A stretch of DNA of 64,000 nucleotides from Calliopum simillimum (Eukaryota > Arthropoda > Insecta > Diptera > Lauxaniidae), in assembly GCA_951812925.1 (NCBI GenBank), contig OX638369.1, forward strand, positions 3,968,001 through 4,032,000. The letters are read 5' to 3'. Position 1 is the first letter of the stretch. Every line of letters starts with the position of its first letter. Below, one piece after another: positions 22,861 to 35,369 of this stretch. The position numbers were made by a program, and so were the translations under genes. The notes below the pieces were generated by a model. The model had not been told where the DNA came from and did not search any database. It saw nothing but the letters and a program-made list of their open reading frames with translations.

Positions 22861-24469
22861 GCCTCCTCATAGACGACTATATTTTAGAGGACCAATTTCT
22901 AATTTCATTTTTGCCACTCGTGAGGAACTGATTTCACATTAATTTTCAAAAGTGTAAGCCCAGCTGAAGTAGCTCAGCACTTCTAAAGATTTATATTAAA
23001 AAAAAAGGAAATTTTTTCTTAACAAATGTTTTTAATTTGACAGCTGGATCACGTAACCAGTAAAATGTTTGACTTCCTTTTTCAGCCGAAACTTTTCAAA
23101 TTACTTTTGTGGAGGCAAAAACCTATGAACCAAAAGAAAAAAACTATTTAACACGAAACGGCGTATGGATGTGTTAGATGAAGTTTGTCAAGTGAAATAT
23201 ATAACTGAGAGACACTTTCAATCCAAAGTCATTGAAACCAACAGGAAACACAGTCGTTAAACCTAAAAGGAATCGTAGAACGTTTCCTTTGACTACGAAA
23301 CTTTGTTGGAAAAAGTGCGCATGAATAAAATTTCATGGGAATTTCAAATGTGTAGCGGCAGAGCTTTGATGAAATGAGAAAACTTTTTCACCTCATTGCA
23401 TATAAATTGAGGAAAATTATTAGTTGAAGCGAAAATTTGCTACTAATTTGCAATAAAATGAGTCACCTATACACACACATACACAAATGGCACAAGAAAC
23501 GGAAACACTTGAGCCGACTTCCGTTTCCGATACGCATGTAGATAGATAGATGAACAGATAGACAATTTATATTGCAATTACTTTTTGTGTTGCTTTCATT
23601 TTTCTATGGCTCCTTTGTGTTTGCTTGCTGTTGTTTTTCTGTTTTTTGATTGCACACACAATTTGAAATAAATTGTGACATTTCCAATTAATTTCATACA
23701 AAAACAAGACACTGCGCGAAGACAAGACAAGACCAGAATATGCTATCTGTGTGTGTCGTCGTCGCCGAAAGCTTAAGTGGCTGTGGCAGCAGCTTTCAAC
23801 ACATTCTCCTTTTTTTTGTGTGTGATATTCTCAAGATGACTGCTGCTGATGTTGCCAGTGTTGTATGGGAAGACAAAAAAAAAAAAACCCAAAAACGACG
23901 ATAAAATTTACGTAAATCAAAGGACGCCATGATGTCTATCAGCAGCAATAATTTCAGAGCAAAAGCATCTAAATGAATGAACCTAATTAACGGAACACAC
24001 ATACATACGCACACACATACACATATGAACACTCATGTTGGCATGGTAGTCACGTTGCTTTAGCGTTGGATAATGGTAAACTTAAAAACAAATTGGAGTA
24101 TTTCAGTTGGACAAGGTCGACCAAACGATGCATTACAGTAAAGATTGCGCGAAAAACACAATATAAAATTTTGCTTTAAATTCAAAAATCGGTCCACGAA
24201 AATCTGCTTCAAAAGCTATGATTTCCCTCAGGGCTGATGTGAAAAATCCCATATAACTATTTGTGTCTAATCTCATTGGGTTCTCCACTTAAAGTTTCGA
24301 AGAAGTGACATTTATAATATTAAGAACTAATTAAGGTTAAATTAAGTAAAGAATTTCTTGCTAAATAACTCGAGACTTAATTTATAACTAAAGCTTTTTA
24401 GTTAATAGATAGATTGGGGACAATCACATCCAACAGGCTTGACAAACTATTGACAATCAGTTGGACAAG
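22861..24469. other. Gene-free DNA
   Basis: No supported gene. Simple sequences include a CA/CATA patch near 23470-23485, TAGATAGATAGA near 23540 and CACACATA near 24005-24025. Confidence 0.5.
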
Positions 24470-24960
24470 AATTGCATGGTTATGGCGTGTAACAGCAACC
24501 CTGGTCCCGAAACAGTGAGTGCGAACTGTCAAATCCTATCGATAAAAGGAAATAGCTGATCGTGGATGAAAATGGAATGGTGCAAGTTCCATAGCAACCC
24601 AAACGCCAAGAAGATTAAGACGTGTTCTTCATATATTTCAAACATCCTTGGACGAAACTGAGACTTTCAATTGAGAACCAATACACACGTATCAATGGAC
24701 AGTGACTAAGGCCGTAGGTTTTTTTTTCTGAAGAATTTCCTGACTTGACCCAAGAGTGTAGCAGTGAAGCCAGTTCTCGTGAACGAACAAGCAGACAAGG
24801 ACAGGTAAGCAGAGGACAACGGGGAGGCAGGGGTGGTGCGACTCTCTTGAATCCTGACGTCTGGGCGGGGACATAGACCGGCGACGCGAACACTACTAGT
24901 CCACGGGGAGGTAGTGGTGGCACAACTCCTGGTTCAGTTGACTGTGATATTCATGTTTCA
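24470..24960. other. GC-richer segment of unknown origin
   Basis: About 24760-24930 is clearly richer in G+C than its surroundings and contains two related stretches, GGGGAGGCAGGGGTGGTGCG (24819) and GGGGAGGTAGTGGTGGCACA (24905), about 85 bp apart. A 102-codon minus-strand frame (24615-24923; MPPLPPRGL..) is open through it but has no recognised domain. It could be a decayed fragment of a mobile element or a captured exon. No function is assigned. Confidence 0.35.
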
Positions 24961-25104
24961 CCCATTTTGTCATCATCCGTATATAGTTTCGTTACAATAT
25001 ATATATCTCGCAACATCTAAAGATACACGTCGAATAATGGGTTTCCTGTTGTTGTAAGGTAATTGTTTGCCAATTCCGAGGAAATTTTCCACGTAGAATC
25101 CGAA

Positions 25105-25510
25105 TCCAAGGTCAGAAATGTCTCATCAGCTCTACATTTTGAAATATTTGAGTTTAAAAATGCAAACACTGTTATTTTTGAGGTTTGATATAGACTGGAC
25201 AACTCTTTTTTTTACTTTTTTTACCTAATTCATGACGTAGTGCTACTCTTTCTCTTCATAATGGGCTCCAAGCCGAATGAATTTCGTCATTTTATGTTAA
25301 GTCGATCATATTTTTTGAAGAAATCATAGTATGACACTTTTCAAGAGTTCATTTTGAATGGAAAGAGTAGCACTACGTGATGAATTAGGTAAAAATAAGT
25401 AAAAAAAAAGAGTTGCGCAGTCTGTATCGAACCTCAAAAATGTTCGTGTTTGTGTTTTAAGCTTCAAATATCTAAAAATCTAGAGCCAGTTCTGACCTCA
25501 GGTCAGTCTT
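25105..25510. mobile_element. Foldback element with long inverted arms
   Basis: Arms of about 140 bp: the inner ACGTAGTGCTACTCTTTC (25225) pairs with its inverse near 25363-25380, and the outer TTTTTGAGGTTTGATA (25173) pairs with TATCGAACCTCAAAAA (25425). The most distal part, AGGTCAGAA, is also shared. The loop is about 110 bp. No coding sequence and no clear target duplication. Confidence 0.75.
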
Positions 25511-28375
25511 TGCTTAATGTATCAAGATTTGAGTTGACATCTCCGGATTTTTAGAAAAATTGGTGAAAAGTTAGTATTTGACATACATATAACTGTGGTA
25601 AAATGATTTTCCGAAATTCCGAAAATTTCCAAGATGGCGCTCATAGGAAGTTCGATGCAACTTTTGGATACTCACATTTTTGAAAACTCATAGCTTCTCA
25701 GGTTTTGATCTGATTTTGATGAAATTTTCAGAGTTGGTATGGAAGAGTACAAAAAAAAAAAAAAATTACACTGAAAAAAATTTTTTTTTTATTTTTGAAA
25801 CCGCTCTGCTGCCTCTCAAAATAAGTTCAAAACAAAAGTTGTTTACAATACAAAAATTTTTTGAAAAATTCAACACATAAGTAATTTTTGCAAATACAGC
25901 TAAACGAACTACTCACCAAGAAGTCTCTAGAGCAGCTGAATTAACCTGTGCCCATATGGGAACGCAATGAAAGCTGCAAGTACTGAAATTGAAAAGGGTG
26001 CCATATCACCTGGGGGTGCCACGTCTCCAGAGCTTACTCTATTTAAATGAAAAGACAAGTATGTATACAATTATCTTTTCAATGTATGGACATTTTTTGG
26101 TGCTAGAATCTACAAAAACACTAAATAGTATTAAAAATTCAATAAGTGTTCTAACCTTCAATGCTTACTGTAGAGTAATAAAATGTCTGAAAAAAAAAAA
26201 AAGGAAAAAAGTACACGAACAAGTGCAAAACAAATTGAGATAAAAACCAAATGTAGAAATAATTGCCAAAAATTTTCTGGAAAACTTAACAAATATTCGT
26301 TTATGTACATTCTCTTTAGTTTTTATTTGATGCTATCTATTGTTAGTGTCTGTTTGTGTGTGTGTGTTTGAGTGTGTGCGTGTGTGTGCCTTTGAATACG
26401 GCAATGAGTTGGCAAAGGGTTCGCAAAAACACAAATGTAAATCAAAATAAAATGAAATTTGAGTTACTGCTGGTGCTCTTTTTCCCAATTTTGCAACTAA
26501 TTGCCACAAATTAGTTCTTATTGGCTTGTGCTGGGTAACTTTTTTTGTTTTTGTTTTTCATTTGATTTTTATTTTTTTTTTGGGTCTAATTGTCAGTAAT
26601 TTAATTTATGTAGAATTTTAAACTGAAGATGTAACATTTAATTGCTGTTAAAAAAGGATATTGTGTTATGTTAATTATGATTGAATTTTGTTGTTATGGA
26701 AACCATGTTATTTGCTGAAATAAATGCAAAAATGTCGACATTTTGGTATTGTTTGATACTAATTTTAAATGGAATATGTCAAAAAGAATTTTAAAACATT
26801 GAAAAATTCAAAAAGTCTTGAAAAAGCTAAAAAAAATATTCATAAATGTTGAAAAGTGTTGTTTCAGTGTGCAGCCATAACTTATTAAGTGTTCAAATCC
26901 TTGGAAAAAGTATTTTTGACAATATCAGTCGGCGATTCTGTGTACATTTGATTCATTCGAATAACGTTTTTTTCTCAGCGCACCAACTTGTCGTAGTTCC
27001 TCGTCGAATTAAAATTTCGTGGACAGTCGATGGACGGCCTTTCATATCTCCATTATAATTCTTCAGGGTTTTTCCAAACAACAGCAACATTAACTTGCCA
27101 ACGACCTGATCTGCTACAAAGAAAGTGGTGTAGCAAGGGCTGCACTATTGAAGTGTTCGCGTTGAATTTCGTTGCTGTATTTGCATTTATTATGCGATAT
27201 GTGTTAAGAGTCTGTGATTTTTTTTGCAACTTAAAAATAAAAGTTTCTGTAAATTTTCACACGGATGGAAAATGTTTCAACAAGTTTTTTCTTGTTTTTT
27301 TTTTGTCGATATGCAAACTAATTTGCGAGGGCGTTGATGCTGAATGTAGGCTCAAGGCGAAAATACATAATACAATAAAAAAAAAGAAAACAAATAATAT
27401 TCGCGGAATATGAACAAAACTGCAATACAACGCTTGACACTTGGTGTGGATGCGCATTTATTATGTAGATTCACAGAGCAGCAGCAACCACAACAACAAC
27501 TGTAGCAACAACAACAGCAATTTGCAAAAGTCGCCGCAGGTGATGCAAAATGCGGCACAAAATACGCAAAATTTGTTCAATTATAAAATAAAAAGTTTTT
27601 AACGCTTTGACGCGTCCCATTGACATTTCGAATTTTTTTGCTTTTTTACTTAATGGATTTTCACTCCAGTGGTCTGAATATGAATGACATTTAATGGGAG
27701 CGCAAATATGGTGTGAAATGGCGTGTTTTTATTTTTGACTGCTGAGCACGATTTATTGACTTTTACAAAAAAAGTTTTTAACAAATTTTTTGTACAGAAA
27801 TGAGCTTTAACCCATTTACTCTCCACTTTTGGTTTGAAAACAAAACGATTGCTTGACTTTTGAGTCATAATAAGACTTTGCACAAAATTGTACAATCATT
27901 TTTAAACAACTTCAAAATGATGAACATTCAAAAAATCTTAAAACAATGATTTGTCTGCACTGAATGGCAGGTTATCTGAACATTTCTGAAACCACAAATG
28001 TTCAATTTCATAAAAAAAAAAGAAGAATTACACAAAATTTTCGAAAATAATCAGGAGGCAACCCTAAAAATTTATGTTGGATTTTTAAAAAATTAATTAA
28101 GCGTACTAAGACTGAATTTTTTTTTAATTATGAAGAACGTCATTTGAGTAAAAGAAAACTTAAAACAGGTGGCAGCCTTGAAAGATGAATTTATAGTCTG
28201 TATTTGAACTATTACTCATAGCATTTCCCCTTCCCCTTTTAGGAGCGTCGCGTGGGTCATGGACAGCCCCTAGTCATAAAAAGAAAAATTAGTTTAAGAG
28301 CTCGAATGAATTAACCATTAAACAACAATCTCTTGCGGGAAAACCATTCTACCGGAATAAATTTGACGGAAGAAT
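25511..28375. other. Gene-free DNA with simple repeats
   Basis: No supported gene. It holds A tracts near 25750-25765 and 26188-26203, GT repeats near 26350-26390, and CAG/CAA repeats near 27478-27520. Frames such as 27030-27413 (127 codons) show no domain and coincide with repeats or chance openness. Confidence 0.5.
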
Positions 28376-28439
28376 GACGGGACGGGAGAATGACATGATG
28401 GGAGAATGATGTGCCGGGAGAGTGACTAGGTGGGAGAGT
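28376..28439. repeat. 16-bp minisatellite, four units
   Basis: Four consecutive 16-mers: GACGGGACGGGAGAAT, GACATGATGGGAGAAT, GATGTGCCGGGAGAGT and GACTAGGTGGGAGAGT. The GGGAGARTGA part is constant and the middle varies. Isolated relatives (AGGGAGAATGACA at 28582, CGGGAAGAATGA at 28819) suggest an older, longer array. Confidence 0.85.
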
Positions 28440-29095
28440 GGCAAATGTTAGAAAACAGTTATATGAAAACAGCAATTTTTTACTTTAAGAAAGCTTAACA
28501 CTGGTGGATAGCCCCTCTAATTGTTTATTAATATAATTATTTAAAGATAAAAAATGTGTATAGTAATAATAAATAAATTTCAGGGAGAATGACAATTTCT
28601 TACAAACTGACTGAACTGATATTCTAAGATGAGAGACCAACTTTTATACATGTCAATTTAATATAAATAAATTTTTTTCAAAGGGTTAATACAGAAAAAT
28701 AGTAGCTGAAATATGTATACATAAAAACAATGTCGTTTACGTATAAGTTTTATTTTTAGAAAATAACATAATATGCGAAAAAGGGCAAATAAATTGTACT
28801 AAGAAGCGGTTAGGGATAGCGGGAAGAATGATTTTTTATGCTTTATGTTATTATTTTATTAAAATGGTTTATGTTGACTATAGGAAAATTTTATGAACTT
28901 TAGTCATTATTTTGAAAGAATCGAAAATTGCATGCATTTTTCAACTTAGAAATTTATAACGATTAGGACAAGAGAAAAAAACTACTAAACCTGGCTATGG
29001 TGACATATGTTTCGGTTACCGCCACGTAACCGTCATCAGACCACTTTATGTCTTTTTCAATTTAATTTATTTAAAATTTAGTGAAAGAGCAATTG
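28440..29095. other. Gene-free AT-rich DNA
   Basis: No gene recognised. TTCGGTTACCGCCACGTAACCG near 29013 contains a short GGTTAC/GTAACC inverted repeat. Confidence 0.45.
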
Positions 29096-29165
29096 AATCT
29101 GAGGCCAGGATTGAACTAGGAACCTCTCTACATAGCGTATTTATCAGCGTACTGCGTTGTGTGTC
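29090..29165 (-). repeat. tRNA-like module, degraded
   Basis: On the minus strand TAGTTCAATCCTGG (about 29105-29118) resembles a B box, and CAGTACGCTGATAAATACGC upstream lies where a D-arm/A-box would. The downstream T run is poor here. It is probably a relic of the same tRNA-derived class as 10720-10808 and 58631-58700. Confidence 0.4.
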
Positions 29166-29170
29166 CTCAG

Positions 29171-30295
29171 AAAAATTGGTAGCTTAGTGCCTTTATGAAT
29201 GTAGTGAGGTTTTATTCTCTATACTCTTTTGTCATCATTTACGTTGTTGTTTTTGTTGTTTTTATTGTAAAATATTTAGGACTATTTTTTTAGCTATTCT
29301 TATATGAGCAATTGTTAAGTATCTGCATTAAATAGTGAAGATATCAGATTTTAAATTTAAACATGGTTTTGAGCCCTGGGACATTTTTTGGAGAATCACC
29401 CGTATACTGAAATTTGTGTCGAAGACTTTTAAGGTCTCTTCTTTTTTATTTATATTCATAAATGTGGTATAAAGTAATTTTGATTTCTTTGTACTTCCTT
29501 TTCATTGGCATTAACTTTTACAATTTCGTTTCGTTTCTCCAAATCAACTTCCTTCTGTTCCCACTCCAACTCCAACCACATAAGGAATATTTATTGTTCT
29601 TTTGTTACTTTTTGATTTCTTTTTATCTGTTTTGGGAGGTCGTACTCTTTACTTTTTGGCATGTTGATTTTTTACGCATAAAAATGAGTAAAATGAAAGA
29701 AATAAAAAAACAAAAGAAATAAAAAAAGGATCAACAAAAAGTTTTTCGTTTAGTTTTTGGTAAAGAAAAAAAAAAAGTCCACAAAATTTGTGATTTGTAA
29801 AAGTGAGTGTTGCCATTTTACTTCATTGCTTTTCCTGCTTTAGCGTTTGGGATATTTCTTTTCGTTTTGTTTTGTTTTTGTCTTTTACAGCTGTTGTCCT
29901 TGGTGTCAAAAAGGATTTAACGTCAAATTAAGCTATTTGCTCCTTTTGTAGTTGTAGTTGTATGTTGCTGTAATGTTGAACGCTTTTTGACTTTGTAATG
30001 AGCAAAAGTTTTGGGTGTTGTTGTTTTTTGTGTTTTGTTTATTTCTTTTAAAGTGTTTTTTTTTTTTTTTCGTTTTTTTGCAAACAATTGAAATATCGAG
30101 AATGAAATGAACTGTAAAATAAAGCGAGCAATATACTGTTGTATACAGTACTTTAGCATTAATATGCATTTTATTGTTTTGAAAACAATTTAAACCCATT
30201 CATTGTATATAAGACTTTCTGTAAACGCCAGAAATATTCCTTCAAAACTAATTTGCAAAAGAAAAAAGTCAAATCTATACGTAAAGTGTATTGCA
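29171..30295. other. Gene-free AT-rich DNA
   Basis: No supported gene. T tracts and GTT repeats (near 29240-29260 and 29945-30025) dominate. Confidence 0.5.
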
Positions 30296-30510
30296 TACGG
30301 TTAAGAAGCCTCTGTGAGATGATAAAAGAGGCCTGTACTAAAAAAAAATTAACTTTGGGGGTCTAAAATGTAACACTGAGGAGTTATGAGGCTAAAACTG
30401 ATTTTGTGACTTGTTTTACTAAATGAATTTTAAAAAATTGGAAAATATTTTCAGCTCACTTATTGGGCACAATTTTTCAGCTTTATAGGGGCTGTCTTAT
30501 AGAATTTCGA
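30296..30510 (+). mobile_element. FB-G foldback family, single arm
   Basis: This matches the left arms of the elements at 44305 and 50714: GGTTAAGAAGCCTCTG, GATAAAAGAGGCCTG, GGGTCTAAAATGTAACACTG, AGGAGTTATGAGG, TTTTGTGACTTGTTTTAC. Only the outer part of one arm is present, and no inverted partner was found nearby. It is therefore a solo or truncated arm. Confidence 0.65.
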
Positions 30511-31800
30511 AAAATTTTATTTTGTCTCGTTGCTATATATTTCAATATGGTTATGTATTTGAACACATATTAATTATAGGTTGATACTACTCGTACATGC
30601 CTACATAAATATGTTAATATGATTAGCATTAAGTATTCGTTCTATGAAATTCTCCACCTCTTTAGCAGCAATTTGCGTGTCAGTGTATAACACTATCGAG
30701 AATGTCATCAAAATGCTGCGTTATTTATTTCATTTTGATTTCACATTAAATCGAATGAGTTTTCTGTTTTGTGTAGATATTGTGACATTTAGATATTAAC
30801 CCTATTTGTATTGATGTGTGTGTGTACTCTCTGTGTGTCTGTCTGTCTTAAAATTAGAAACACTGAAAATGGCGCCGCTGCTGATTGTTATCCGCACCTT
30901 AAACCAAAAGTATAAAACATTGGAAAAATGTCAACTTATCATTACGATTGAATGTAAATAAAGCGAAAATTTATATATTTTTCCTACAATAGGATTGCCA
31001 CCTAATTGCGATTTGACACGACAAGGAATATGAAAAACAAAAATAGAAAAAAACAAAAAAAGTCGAAATTCAATACATTGATAAATACAAAAACAAAATA
31101 AATGCAATTAATACAAATTGATTTTGGAAATGCGAACTACAGCGATCCATAAACCTGAACACTGAAGAAAAGGCGTGTTTAACAACGATAACATTGACAG
31201 CGGCGCTATGTTTAATTGATAATATTTATTTATGATGTGTGCGTTATGCTATATCCTTGCATGTGTGTTTGTGTATGTTTTTGTGTTGTTTGATAACGTT
31301 TGTGTTAGTGTAACATTTTATCAAAATTAATAAATTTTTGTAGCGAAAATATATTGATGGTTTCATTGTTTCAAAAATACTATGATAAATATGTGGGAAT
31401 TTTTATCTTAAAGTAATTTATTACGCTTTTGTTGAAATTGTCAAACATTATGTCAAATAAATATATCATTGATATGATGGTGCATAGTAAAAGTTTAGAG
31501 TGTAACTATAAATTTATTTATACTATGTATTTCTTTTTATAAAGTTTTGTGTTCCAATTTTTTTATATAATTTCTACGATTTCTTTCTATAAAGTTATTC
31601 TAAGCCAAAAACGTTTAACTTTTAAACCGAAATTGTTATAAACTATAAATTTTATACCAAAATTGTATAAACACTTTTGACAAAGCGTCAAAACGCCAAT
31701 TTTTTATTATGGAATTCATATTGCGTAATTATCAGTATCAGTTTTAAATTTCGAAATATTTATTCGAAAGTTATGTAAGATTTGCTTATAAAGCACAATA
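30511..31800. other. Gene-free AT-rich DNA
   Basis: No gene or repeat boundary recognised. A GTCT/GT stretch lies near 30815-30850. Confidence 0.5.
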
Positions 31801-33015
31801 TCTTCTCTTCTTATACGAGATAAAATTGTATGTACTTATGTATGTTTGGAACGGGCAAAACTTTTTCTCGAAATCGGCTGCAGCAATTTTAATGAAACTT
31901 CGGATAAAGTTAGATATTAGCATACAATGAAAACTGAGCTAGCCTTGAACTTTGTAAATGCTCACCAGGGGGCGTGGCATCGCATTAAATTTTAAATTTG
32001 ATATGATCAAAATTTTGATTCAATATTAGTCGAAAACGACTCCAACAATTTTGATGAAAATTTGGCAGCTGTTTCGTCTGCAAACAAGTATTAATATGTA
32101 ATATGCCGTTATATTATGAAAACTCGTTGAAGGGCGTGGCACCGCCCACAAAAATATAGTGCGCTATAAAAAGAAAACTGCTAAAGCAATCTTTCTGAAT
32201 TTGAATGTGGGAAGTCTACTTGCTATTAGACACCTACAACCTGAAAGTAGGCAAAATATCGAAAGTGCGCGTGGAACCTCCCATACAAGTAAAACACATT
32301 AAATGCTATTTCTCGCAAACGGTACAACAAATTTTGATGAAATTTGGTATGGGGATCTGGATCAAGAGTATCTAAAGCATTACAAAAAGAAGGCTATGCC
32401 CCGCCCATTTTTTTATCAAAATAAAAATTTTGGTTAAAAACTCAGGCACAAAAAAAAAAAAGAATGGAATGAACTGTTTAATTCTTATATGCAGTCTTAT
32501 GTACTTTTTGCCACTGAATCCGTCTTCATCAGTAGAACTGTCAGTATACCTGCAGGATTTTGAAATACCCTTGCTTGAAGTTGATGAAAACGCTGTGTTC
32601 AGTCTTACAGCGCAACTACAAGAAAAGGTAATATTCTTTTATATTAATACAACGAATAGTTACACTCTTTCTTATCCAAATTTTTCTAATATGTAAGATT
32701 CTTATTTTCCGAGTTATGATCCTTTGAAGATAACGTATTTCAGCCGCCATACAACATACGAAATATTTTGGGTGCGTGACATATCCCATTTATTTATTTT
32801 AGGGCATTCTATTTTACCATAAAAAATTTTAGTTTTTTCAATGCTTTCCGAGTTTTTTCTTATTATTATTCTCATCGGCTTACTTATCATTTTAAAAGCA
32901 TGACCGTTAGAAGTAAAAAGATACAAGCTTTATAAAAAAAAAAATAGCTATGAATAAAAGCATCGACTAAAATAATAAGATTAGATTGTTGACCGAGCAA
33001 GGATCGGTCTCCAGG
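31801..33015 (+). mobile_element. Helitron-like family F2, copy 1
   Basis: Starts at TCTTCTCTTCTTATACGAGA after an A and ends just past the hairpin GACCGAGCAAGGATCGGTC (32991-33009) and CCAGGTAC followed by T. The second copy (39955-41977) shares both ends. A 5' TC and a 3' hairpin close to the end are Helitron features, but a canonical CTRR end is not present. The body contains repeated boxes such as GGGCGTGGCACCGCCCAC and GTGGAACCTCCCATACAAG, related to the boxes in mini-me. A shared 88-codon frame (32430-32696; LNPSSSVELSVYLQDFEI..) occurs in both copies but differs mostly by amino-acid-changing substitutions, with a stop in copy 2. It is therefore not under visible constraint. Confidence 0.65.
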
Positions 33016-33590
33016 TACTGAATTTTATATAATATGGCTTAAAATACTTTCACATAAATTTCTATATAAAATTTATACAAAAAGAGTACAAAAGATTTTT
33101 ATATGGTGATACTATTAAATTCAAACCAAAGTATAGTAAATTGTATTAATACTTTATTTGTATAAATTTTATACGAAGAAGTATAAACGGTTTGTATAAG
33201 AAGTTGTAGCAAAGATTCTATACCAAATTTCGTGTGGATTTGTATTCATTGCAATTTAGTTTAAATTTTACACCCAAATTATTTGCTCTGTGGTATGAGA
33301 TTTGAGTTCAACCTCAGTTTTCCAATATCGAACACCTAAAAGTGGGCTAGAATTATTACTTCAAAAAAAGGCCATCTTAACTTTGCCAATTATAGACATT
33401 TTTGAGCGATGTTTTCTGTTTTCTCTTTTGAATTTTATCCTTTATCCAATGGTATCAAAATCTCAAATTTGACCTCTACAAGATGAGGCCTTTTCTGTCA
33501 CGGCTCGTCATATATGGTTTACACCATACAGTGTGGCTTAATACATGCTTTGGAAAAACAGCAACGCGCCTATGGCAATGAAATTTCAAA
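33016..33590. other. Gene-free DNA
   Basis: Nothing recognised. ATTTTATAC/GTATAAA motifs recur between 33030 and 33240, an AT-rich near-palindromic patch. Confidence 0.4.
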
Positions 33591-33594
33591 TGTT

Positions 33595-33895
33595 TAATAA
33601 GACATAATATATAGATTACATTCAGCTTTTCGATTGATTCACTTCGACTTATCGCACTTTGAAAATGATTGAAAAAAAAATTTTGTGTTGACTTTCACTT
33701 ATTCAAAAACTATTTTCTTCTCAGCACAAAGCAAGTACGTCTGTTTGCTTCGGTAAATGCACATAAACTTCGTTCTGTCATAACATGCGCTTAACATTTG
33801 CCAGAACAGCCGTATTTGTTTTCTGTCAAAAGTCACGGGGGGTGCCCACACCTGAACCATGCCCGCAGGCGACACTCTTCCCCTACATAATGATG
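33595..33895 (-). repeat. Dispersed repeat F4, inverted copy
   Basis: The reverse complement matches 36118-36420, including GGGGAATAGTGTCGCCTGCG-like, TGTGGGCACCCCC, TTTTGACAGAAAA, ATGTTAAGCGC, TGCTGAGAAGAAAAT and GTGCGATAA. The two copies are inverted relative to each other, about 2.2 kb apart. No protein family is recognised in the frames it holds. Confidence 0.75.
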
Positions 33896-34992
33896 ATGAT
33901 ACTTGCAGAGCAGTGAGTCGCAATAATGATATGTTATGAATATATTATATTCTACTCACGATGTCACTTTATAAGATACCATTATGTGTTTTAACATAAA
34001 ACAAAATGTGAATTGGCGATAATTTTTGCGTAATTAACTGGACATTTTATTTTTCATTTTTTTTTTTCGTTTAATTATGACGGTCCTGTACCAAACGAGC
34101 ATTATGTGTGTTGCCACCAATTAACTACACATGTAACTTTCATACTTTTGAGTATTTGGAGGTGGGATATTACATGTGCCACTGTGGTTTTATTAAATGA
34201 GCAAAATGCAAATTACAAACTGCTGGTAGCGGCTTTTTACTTCTCCTCCAAGTATGCTTAATATTATATTTTCATAATAAACATAATATTAAAATTAATA
34301 TTTAATTTATTTGTAAATTTAATTAATTAATGATGACAAAAAATAAATGAAATAAAATGCAATGAAATAAAAGACGAAATTAAATGCAAATTGCAAAGGT
34401 TGCGCAACAATCGTTGGCCATAATTAAACTGCATTGATTGAGTAAACACGATAATTTGGCAACAGCAGCAGTAGCAGCAACAATGCTGCAAAGAGTCAGA
34501 AACACTTGTGAATTTTACAGAGATGTAAAGTTTTTAATTTCATTGTTCAATAAAATGAATAAAATGGAGTTTTATTGAGTAAAAAAGAAAAAACACTAAA
34601 CAAAATGCTGATAAAATTTCCATCTGAAGATAATATTTAACAAAAAAAAGTGCAATTTAAATTTCAAATATCATCACTCAACGCATCTCAAGGTGTGTTG
34701 GCATCACTGGGCCTTAAGTCACCAATTATGTACAAATGGCTTTGCATACCACGGAAATATTATAAAGCCCCTATCTTGCAGTGTGTGTTGCTTGTAAGCG
34801 TATGCGTTGTTTATGACTACATTAATTTCCATAAATTGTTTGTATAACTTTTTCCAAATTACGTATTAAATATTTACAATACGCCATTAATTAAACTTTT
34901 CAATAAAATGTTACAACTACAACTGCATGCAATAGCAACAGCAATTGCAATAAAAAGCAAAAATTAATGCACAATATTACAATCATAATGAT
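33896..34992. other. Gene-free AT-rich DNA
   Basis: No supported gene. AGCAGCAGTAGCAGCAACA lies near 34462, and AATTTAATTAATTAATG near 34315. Confidence 0.5.
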
Positions 34993-34998
34993 TATATG

Positions 34999-35363
34999 TG
35001 ACCGTCCAGTAGAAAAGGTACCTTATCTTCACAAAATAAAAACAGTTTTATTGCATTTTTATACATATAATTTTGAACAAAATAACACCTCGAACACTGA
35101 AAGATTCCAAAAAATGACTGAGTTATGGCGTTTCGAAATCTCTAAGTTCAATTTTTGTCAATTGTCCATTTTTACAATATAAAAATTCGGTAAGACCACT
35201 TTTATTGGTATTTGTAATTTAATAATCGACCTCAAATCAATTGTAAAATTCACTGTATTCCACCTTAAACTTAAAACCAGTAAAATTTACCCTTTCTCTT
35301 ATTTTTAGCTGTATTGCTGGATTTTGTGAGTAAAAATAAGGTACCTTTTCCAATGGACGGTCA
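34999..35363. mobile_element. MITE with 6-bp target duplication
   Basis: Ends are inverted repeats beginning TGACCGTCCA and continuing GAAAAGGTACCTTAT (about 33 bp with two or three mismatches, then a shared CACAAAAT). The element is flanked on both sides by TATATG (34993-34998 and 35364-35369). It is 365 bp, AT-rich and non-coding. The superfamily is left open because a 6-bp duplication is not distinctive. Confidence 0.8.
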
Positions 35364-35369
35364 TATATG

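Noticed and set aside
24615..24923. 102-codon Pro-rich minus frame
   Set aside because: No recognised domain, no upstream or downstream gene signals; kept only as a GC-rich segment of unknown origin.
32430..32696. 88-codon frame shared by both F2 copies, considered as a gene
   Set aside because: The two copies differ mainly by amino-acid-changing substitutions and copy 2 has a stop, so no selection on a protein is visible.
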